From the NCBI RefSeq assembly GCF_011299575.1, contig NZ_CP049863.1, positions 1,922,001-1,986,000 of the forward strand: 64,000 nucleotides of DNA, read 5' to 3'. This document shows, one piece after another, positions 58,816 to 64,000 of this stretch. Numbering within the stretch: the stretch's first letter is position 1; every line of letters begins with the position of its first letter. The notes under the pieces were generated by a model. It was given only the letters and a program-made list of their open reading frames with translations, was not told the DNA's origin and did not search any database. The translations under genes and the position numbers were made by a program. Source of the stretch: Leucobacter viscericola. Lineage in GTDB: Bacteria > Actinomycetota > Actinomycetes > Actinomycetales > Microbacteriaceae.

Positions 58816-60213
58816 CTACAGGCGCGCGATCTGCGCCTTGGGGAAGCCGTCGGTTTCGTCCGACAACTGGAACTTCCAGTTGTAATCATCGAGGCCAACG
58901 AAGGTCGGGTCGGGAATGCAGACGGCGGTCGATCCGCTCACCTCACACCCGGCCGAGGCGTTCAGAATGCTCACGCCGGGCGGAGCAGTCACCGTGACCG
59001 AGTAGGCATCGGGCCTGGTCGACTGGTCGAAGCGCACGTTGAGCAGCGCAATGTGATCGCCATTGGCCCAGTCGAGCGAGCGGACTCCGGGCGGCAACTC
59101 CACGTCTGCGTCACCACCACCGGAATTACCATCGCCGGAGTTGTTCGTTCCCGAGTCGGTGTTGCTCGAGGGCTTATCACTCTTCGGCTTCGTCGGCGGG
59201 GCCTTCGTTTCACCCTGCTTCTTCGGGGAGCTTGTGGATCCCTGATCCTGAACCGTCGACCCACCGGCAGAGTGTGCAGTGCCGGAAGTGCCGGAATCCC
59301 GGGCCGCATCCGAGTTAACGGGGGCGTTCAGCAACAACAGCCCAATCGCAATCACCAGCGCACCAGCACCGGCCATAATCGCGATCACACCCTTGCGAGC
59401 AAACCAGGCGGTCGTCACGGTGGTGCCGGCCGCCGCACCCGTCGTTGCCGACGCGGGAGCCGCACCCCACACGATTTCGTGCATGAGCGCTCCGCTTGCG
59501 GCAACAACCACGAGGGTGTTCACCGGCAACGAGATCGAGCGCATCCGCTTAGCCGTGGCCGTGCAGTGCGCGCACTCCTCGAGGTGGCGGGCAACTCGCT
59601 TGGCCCGTTTGCTCGGCACCACGTTGAGCACCGACTGGGCAAGATACATCTGCGGCAGGCTGGCACACGCGCTCTCACCGGCCGTCACCTCCACGAGGTA
59701 GTTGAGGCGCAGCGCCTCTCGCGCTCGAAACGCAGCGGTGGCAACCGCTTGCGGAGAGATCTCGAGCGCCTCGCCGATATCGGCCATCTTCTCGCCATCG
59801 ACCTCGGCGAGCCACAGCACCTGCTGCGCACGCTGCGGCAGGGCGGCGTATGCCCGAGAGATAGCACCCTCGTCCCAGGTTTCGTTGCCGACAAGATCGG
59901 GATCCACGTTCGCTTCTGCGTCGAGCAGGTCTGCAAGCTCGTCGGTCGCAACCTCGCGGTTTACCCGCTTGCCGTAGTTGATCGACTCGTTTCGAATGCA
60001 CACGCGCATGTAGCTGAGGAAGGTCTCGGGAGTTGGCCCTGCGCCCTTGCGAATCATCGCGAGCACAGAAAGAAACGCCTCAGAGACAACGTCTTCGCTC
60101 GCGGCCGAGTCCCTTACGTAGCCGTGGGCGTAGCCGACCAGCTTCGGGCGAAGCTGGTCGAAGAGCTCGCCGAACGCCTCGTCTGACATCGCTGCTGACG
60201 TGGATGACTGCAT
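58816..60213 (-). CDS. ECF sigma factor fused to zinc-finger, membrane segments and C-terminal domain (module 3)
   Basis: 465 residues, similar throughout to the module 2 sigma factor. Regions 2 (FGELFDQLRPKLVGYAHGY, SEDVVSEAFLSVLAMI) and 4 (LPQRAQQVLWLAEVDGEKMADIGEALEISPQAVATAAFRAREAL) are intact. Zinc finger: C-A-S-L-P-Q-M-Y-L and H-L-E-E-C-A-H-C. Hydrophobic segments: ISLPVNTLVVVAASGALM and VIAIMAGAGALVIAIGLLLL. A linker rich in Ser, Lys and Gly leads to the terminal beta domain (GVRSLDWANGDHIALLNVRFD, Cys pair in SAGCEVSGSTAVCI). AGGA six bases before the ATG fixes the start. It is likely to control the adjacent module 3 adhesin. Confidence 0.9.
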   Translation of the reverse strand: MQSSTSAAMSDEAFGELFDQLRPKLVGYAHGYVRDSAASEDVVSEAFLSVLAMIRKGAGPTPETFLSYMRVCIRNESINYGKRVNREVATDELADLLDAEANVDPDLVGNETWDEGAISRAYAALPQRAQQVLWLAEVDGEKMADIGEALEISPQAVATAAFRAREALRLNYLVEVTAGESACASLPQMYLAQSVLNVVPSKRAKRVARHLEECAHCTATAKRMRSISLPVNTLVVVAASGALMHEIVWGAAPASATTGAAAGTTVTTAWFARKGVIAIMAGAGALVIAIGLLLLNAPVNSDAARDSGTSGTAHSAGGSTVQDQGSTSSPKKQGETKAPPTKPKSDKPSSNTDSGTNNSGDGNSGGGDADVELPPGVRSLDWANGDHIALLNVRFDQSTRPDAYSVTVTAPPGVSILNASAGCEVSGSTAVCIPDPTFVGLDDYNWKFQLSDETDGFPKAQIARL

Positions 60214-60554
60214 GTGATTTCCTGGCCTGATCGAGCCGTAGGGACCGACTACAACGTCTGACTTTCAATGAGAGGCGCTCAGTTTCCCCTTGTGACCGAG
60301 CGCGGGTGCCTTGCAAATATATCTGCAAGGCCGCGAAGTTTCAGAACCGTCGCGAGGATTTCATAGTAGGCAGACGCAACCGCCGGGTAAGTATTCCTGA
60401 GAACAGAGGACGTAGTGTGCAGTTTCCCGCAACGGTCAGCAAACCTGCCAAGACCTGCGTCATCACGCCCCTAGGGGGCCCTTCGAGCGGGGTGGTCTGA
60501 AGCTGTGGAGTGCCTGAGATACGTATGTTTACACCCGTTACTACGTAGTTTTTG
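60214..60554. promoter_or_regulatory. 341-base control region upstream of the module 3 sigma gene
   Basis: On the minus strand CTGCCTACTATG (TACTAT at 60368-60363) lies 150 bases before the start, and CACTACGTCCT at 60417-60407 lies above it; both recur upstream of the module 2 sigma gene. A near-perfect 22-base palindrome CCTTGCA-N8-TGCAAGG (60309-60330) falls in the predicted leader. GCCCCTAGGGGGC near 60468-60480 is another short palindrome, perhaps ending the sigma gene at 60555. No small gene seen. Confidence 0.5.
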
Positions 60555-61820
60555 CTACCTCGCAGATCGCACGTTTACGGCGGTCTTTTTGGCCGAGGTG
60601 TCGTCGGAGAGCGTGACGCTGTAGGTGCCGGGGCGCACCACCTCGAGCGCCCGAGCGCGGGGTGACCGAGTCGTGTCGAGCACCGTTGTGCGTACTGGGT
60701 CCTGGTTATTGGCCCCGGATTCGGCGGCCTTGACGACTTCAATCTTTACGTTGCAGCTTGCCGAGTCTTCGGAGAGGCTCCACACCTCGGTGCGCACGTC
60801 GACGGCCTGGCGCTGCAACTCGCAGCTGCCCACCCGCAGCAGGGTACTCACGGCTCCAATGCTTTCCCCGAGCTGAACCTGCATGCCGTCGGACAGCGGT
60901 GGCGACCACATCACACCACCCAACACCACGGCAGCAACAAGCGGCACTACAACCATGGCGGCTTTGAGCGGCGCACCGACCGAGGCGAACAGGGAAGCCG
61001 CCGTCGCCGAGGCTGGAGTGCTGCGCAGAGATTCGGCCGCCAGCGTGCCGAGCCCAGCCAGAAACACGATCGACAGCAACACCCGGTCTGATCCTCGCAG
61101 ACGAGACTCGACGAGCACACACCGGTTGCACGTCTCAAGATGCTCGCGCAGCCCAGGGCTCAGGGCGACCCCGCGCGAGCGTCCCTTGCGCCTCGCAACC
61201 TCCTGCAGCATCGGCGCGTACTCGCGGCAGGCGCGGTTCGGTGACGCAGCAACCGATCTCACCACAAACTGCTCACGAAGCTCTGCGGCGGCACTCTGAT
61301 AGGCCCGGGTGGCGGTAGCGGAGCTCACGCCAAGAAGCTCCGCTATCTCGCGAGACGGAATGTTCTCCACGGCCCGGTACCAGAGCACCTGCTGCGACCT
61401 GGCGCTCAACGAGTTGAAGGCCTCACTGAGCCATTCGGCCGAGTATCCCGAAATGGCGAAGTGCTCACCCTCGTACAGCCGGGCCAGGTCTTCCGGATCA
61501 AGGGCAACCTCGGCCTTCTCCTCCCGCTCTTCATCCCTAGCAATGCTGCGAATCGTCGAGATGAGGTAGTGACTCATCGAGATCGTCGGGCCCTTGCCCC
61601 GCCTGATAGTTTCGAGAATCTGGGTGAACGCTTCAACCACCAGATCGTCAGCCTGGTCGCTCGTCGCAACATACTTCCAGGCGCGCGAGTAGGCGAACCG
61701 GCGATGCTTTGCGAAGAGCTCGCCAAAGGCGGCTGGGTCGCCTGCTCGATGGCGCTGCAGAAGATCTTGGTCGTCCAAGAACTCCTGCGTGTAGTGCTTT
61801 TTTGCGATCCCCATCTTCAT
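60555..61820 (-). CDS. ECF sigma factor fused to zinc-finger, membrane segments and C-terminal domain (module 4)
   Basis: 421 residues. Region 2: LLQRHRAGDPAAFGELFAKHRRFAYSRAW, then QADDLVVEAFTQILETI. Region 4: LSARSQQVLWYRAVENIPSREIAELLGVSSATATRAYQSAAAEL. Zinc finger: C-R-E-Y-A-P-M-L-Q then H-L-E-T-C-N-R-C. Hydrophobic segments: VLLSIVFLAGLGTLAAESL and AAMVVVPLVAAVVLGGVMW. The C-terminal domain (about 110 residues) has Cys in GSCELQ and SASCNVKIEV. In its sigma part it is closer to the module 1 protein (LRRG-type start, D-Q-D-L-L) than to modules 2 and 3. It lies 83 bases downstream of the partial repeat adhesin, so it may be co-regulated with that gene. Confidence 0.9.
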   Translation of the reverse strand: MKMGIAKKHYTQEFLDDQDLLQRHRAGDPAAFGELFAKHRRFAYSRAWKYVATSDQADDLVVEAFTQILETIRRGKGPTISMSHYLISTIRSIARDEEREEKAEVALDPEDLARLYEGEHFAISGYSAEWLSEAFNSLSARSQQVLWYRAVENIPSREIAELLGVSSATATRAYQSAAAELREQFVVRSVAASPNRACREYAPMLQEVARRKGRSRGVALSPGLREHLETCNRCVLVESRLRGSDRVLLSIVFLAGLGTLAAESLRSTPASATAASLFASVGAPLKAAMVVVPLVAAVVLGGVMWSPPLSDGMQVQLGESIGAVSTLLRVGSCELQRQAVDVRTEVWSLSEDSASCNVKIEVVKAAESGANNQDPVRTTVLDTTRSPRARALEVVRPGTYSVTLSDDTSAKKTAVNVRSAR

Positions 61821-61836
61821 TCCATAACTGCCGAAA

Positions 61837-61874
61837 CCGTGCAGCCGATTCCCACTGGGTTTTCGGCTGCACGG
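61837..61874 (-). terminator. Terminator between the last adhesin and the module 4 sigma gene
   Basis: CCGTGCAGCCGA (61837-61848) pairs perfectly with 61863-61874 around 14 bases. On the minus strand the hairpin is followed by TTTCGG and then the sigma start, so the adhesin transcript probably ends here. Confidence 0.75.
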
Positions 61875-61903
61875 CTCCGCTGCATTGCGTAACTTGGTAT
61901 GAC

Positions 61904-64000
61904 TTAATTTGTTACTTCTTGGTCACTCTCGCGCTTCTTCCTGCGGAGCCACAGGACCACAAACAACCCGGCAGCCGCAAGCAGCAACGGCAATCCGATC
62001 GCGAGCGCAAGACCCGGACCGTTTCCACCCGTGAGTGACAACCACGCAGCGGTCGCGACAGTGGGTTTTGTCGGCGGCACGATGACCGGCGGCTGGTCCT
62101 TTGTGAGCACTTCAAACTTCACGGCGCCCCTTGTCTGGGCCGCGTCGTTGAGCAGCACGATCTCGTGATTACCCGCCTTGGCTTCGCTCGGGATCAGGGC
62201 CGTCAACTGCCCTGAACCGTTTACGTCCGCGGTGATCTTGCCGAGCAGGATCGGGCTCGAGTGCAACTCAACCGAGTACTGCCTGCCAGGTACGAGCCCG
62301 TTCGCGGTCACCGTGACCTCGGTGCTTGCCGCGTAGCCGTTAGCCTTGTCGCTCGTGAGGGTCGGCATGAGCACGTGCAGTGTGACCGGCACCTCGACCG
62401 ACTGGGCGAGCTCGTCCTTCACGGTCACGGTGAAGGATTCGTCGCCGTGCCAGTCCGTGCCGTCCGTTGCGAACGCGAGTGTGTCACCGTCGAGTTTCAC
62501 CTTGCCGTGGAACCCGGCCGGGGTTGCGACCTTGTCGATCGTGAGGCCGTCGACGTCAACTGCTCCCAGCACGTCGGCCGTTGGGATCGTTGCCGTTCCA
62601 TCCACGGGCACGAAGTACTCGGGCAGCTTCGGCAGGACCTTGCCCTTTTTCACGACAGTGAAGGTGTAGGTGATCTCTGCCGTCTGGCTCAGGTCGTCCG
62701 TCACCGTGATGACCACGGTTTCCTGGCCGAAGAAGTCCTTCGCCGGGGTGTACGTCACACCACCCTTACCGTCGAGCGCAACCTTGCCACCCGCAGAGGG
62801 TGTGCCGAGTGCCGAAGCGGTGAGATCTTTAAGGGATCCGGTCGTTTCGGTGCGAGCGTTCGGATCGAGCACGATGGTTTGATTCTGGGCCACCTTCATT
62901 GCCACGGAGTCCGCGGTTGGTGGTGCCTGGATGGTGAGTGTCGCGGTCTGCTTCGCAGATGCATTGCCCGCCTTGTCGTGGGCCACGAACTCGATCGTGT
63001 AGTCGCCCGCGGCGTTGTAGTTCACGCCCTCGGTGACCGTCCACGCGTCGGCGTCGATTCCGCTGCCACCGGTCGTGTCTTGTGCGGTCACGTCGAACAG
63101 GCTGAGCCAGTCTTGCGTGGTCATCGGGGTAAGGGGCTCGCGTTGCGTGTGCTTCGCGGTGTCCTTTCCGATCGTGACCGACGGCTTCTTCGTATCCTGC
63201 ACCACGTACTTACCCGTGTAAGTGAACGTGTTGTCGTACGAGTCCGTCGCGGTGAACGTGACGTTGTAACCCGTCATGGAGAGGGTGTTGAAATCGACCG
63301 CGGTCGAATCGACCGTGAGCGACTTGAGCGTCGTACCGGCAGCCGTTGTCGCCTTCGCATCGAACAGTGCGATCCAATCAGCCTTACTTGCCGGCTTCGT
63401 GTCGCCCATCTCGTAGACGACAGGGTCGTTGCCGAGCGTGATGGCCGGTGCGCCCGCAAACGCGACCGTGTAGGTCACGGACTTCGTCTGCGTGTTGCCC
63501 GCGTTATCGGTTGCAGTGAAGACCACAAGGTAGGTGCCAGCGGTGGCGTAGTTGACGGCGCTCGCGTCAGCGGTGAGGCTCGCGAGCCCTGATCCCGAAT
63601 CAGCTGCCGTCGCCCCAAAGGCTGCGATCCAGCCAGCCTCGTCCGAGACCTGCGCGTCACCCTCATGGAACGTGAGCGCAGTACTCGTCGATGCGATCGT
63701 TGGCTTGATCGTGTCACGCACCGTCAGCGTGCCTGTCACGGATGCGGTGTAGCCGAGCGAATCGGTCACCGTGAAGACCACCGCGTATGGACCTGCCACG
63801 GCATAGTTCACGGCCGAGGCGTCAACGGCCACGCTCGCAACGGTCGCGCCACCGCTCGTACCGGTCGTCACGCCGCCAAACAGCGCCTTGACTGCGGCAT
63901 CGTTCGCGGGCTGCGTGGTCCCCATCTCGAAGAACGCTGCGTTCGAACCGAGCGAGATCGTCGGATCACCGACATACGCGACCACATACGACACGTTATA
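61904..64000 (-). CDS. Sortase-anchored repeat adhesin, C-terminal part (runs off right edge)
   Basis: 698 residues of the C-terminus; the frame is open to the edge and the apparent start at 63994 is only an internal GTG. At least four Ig-like repeats of about 85-95 residues are seen, each with a conserved F-T-A-T-D-N/S-x-x-x-T or V-F-T-V-T-D core, D-T-x-K-P-T/S junction, and E-x-G-D/T-x-x-x-x-x-x-W-I-A-L-F segment. Two more beta domains (about 62280-62960) and LSLTGG, a hydrophobic helix and RRKKRES follow. The terminator at 61837-61874 and the module 4 sigma gene lie downstream. Confidence 0.85.
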   Translation of the reverse strand, partial: YNVSYVVAYVGDPTISLGSNAAFFEMGTTQPANDAAVKALFGGVTTGTSGGATVASVAVDASAVNYAVAGPYAVVFTVTDSLGYTASVTGTLTVRDTIKPTIASTSTALTFHEGDAQVSDEAGWIAAFGATAADSGSGLASLTADASAVNYATAGTYLVVFTATDNAGNTQTKSVTYTVAFAGAPAITLGNDPVVYEMGDTKPASKADWIALFDAKATTAAGTTLKSLTVDSTAVDFNTLSMTGYNVTFTATDSYDNTFTYTGKYVVQDTKKPSVTIGKDTAKHTQREPLTPMTTQDWLSLFDVTAQDTTGGSGIDADAWTVTEGVNYNAAGDYTIEFVAHDKAGNASAKQTATLTIQAPPTADSVAMKVAQNQTIVLDPNARTETTGSLKDLTASALGTPSAGGKVALDGKGGVTYTPAKDFFGQETVVITVTDDLSQTAEITYTFTVVKKGKVLPKLPEYFVPVDGTATIPTADVLGAVDVDGLTIDKVATPAGFHGKVKLDGDTLAFATDGTDWHGDESFTVTVKDELAQSVEVPVTLHVLMPTLTSDKANGYAASTEVTVTANGLVPGRQYSVELHSSPILLGKITADVNGSGQLTALIPSEAKAGNHEIVLLNDAAQTRGAVKFEVLTKDQPPVIVPPTKPTVATAAWLSLTGGNGPGLALAIGLPLLLAAAGLFVVLWLRRKKRESDQEVTN

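Noticed and set aside
1..64000. Mobile element, prophage or toxin-antitoxin/restriction system
   Set aside because: I saw no transposase, integrase, portal, methylase or antitoxin-like sequence in either strand.

Overview
The window looks like chromosome of a high-GC Gram-positive actinobacterium, most likely a member of the Microbacteriaceae (a Leucobacter-like organism is my guess, from recognition and not from a search). Reasons: high GC with C/G-biased third positions, six predicted surface proteins ending in LAxTG-like sorting signals followed by a membrane segment and an Arg-rich tail, several promoters placed so close to the ATG that the transcripts should be leaderless, and a SCO4848-type small membrane protein. 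I see no tRNA, rRNA, transposase, integrase, CRISPR array or phage gene.

Layout. 1-1951: N-terminal part of a secreted surface protein leaving the left edge. 2263-3002: cupin plus GNAT acetyltransferase. 3081-6285: two secreted proteins with SLH domains, one a HExxHxxGxxH metalloprotease. 6501-6899: acyl-CoA thioesterase. 7076-17597: a catabolic and uptake island bounded by two near-identical FadR-type regulators. Between them lies a peptide/opine-type ABC transporter with two amidohydrolases on the minus strand, and after the second regulator comes a CynX-like exporter or importer. 17627-19813: small membrane protein, 52-residue acidic protein, LAVTG-anchored protein, and tagD. 19939-22663: polar amino acid ABC transporter. 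22916-24106: glycerate kinase. 24184-35200: two paralogous giant sortase-anchored adhesins with eight cadherin/CshA-like repeats each. 35628-37181: a membrane-bound ECF sigma factor, divergent from the second adhesin. 37212-42666: LysR regulator, an MHS-family transporter broken by a one-base frameshift, an N-carbamoyl amino acid/allantoate-type amidohydrolase, and an amidase. 42689-46165: alpha/beta hydrolase, EamA transporter and succinate-semialdehyde dehydrogenase. 46330-64000: two more DUF11/SdrD-like adhesins, three more membrane-bound ECF sigma factors, a small membrane/cytosolic gene pair, and the C-terminal part of a fifth repeat adhesin.

How the genes work together. The most interesting theme is a repeated module: an ECF sigma factor fused in one polypeptide to a zinc-finger (HxxxCxxC), hydrophobic segments, a low-complexity linker and a small terminal domain, each encoded beside a large sortase-anchored adhesin. 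Four such sigma genes sit in 26 kb, next to four of the five repeat-type adhesins. Three sigma genes share an upstream SACTACGWMCT motif, and the adhesin upstream regions share other short motifs at similar distances. I infer a set of self-contained sigma/anti-sigma sensors, each controlling its neighbouring surface protein. The second theme is scavenging of nitrogenous small molecules: two regulated clusters of amidohydrolases with transporters.
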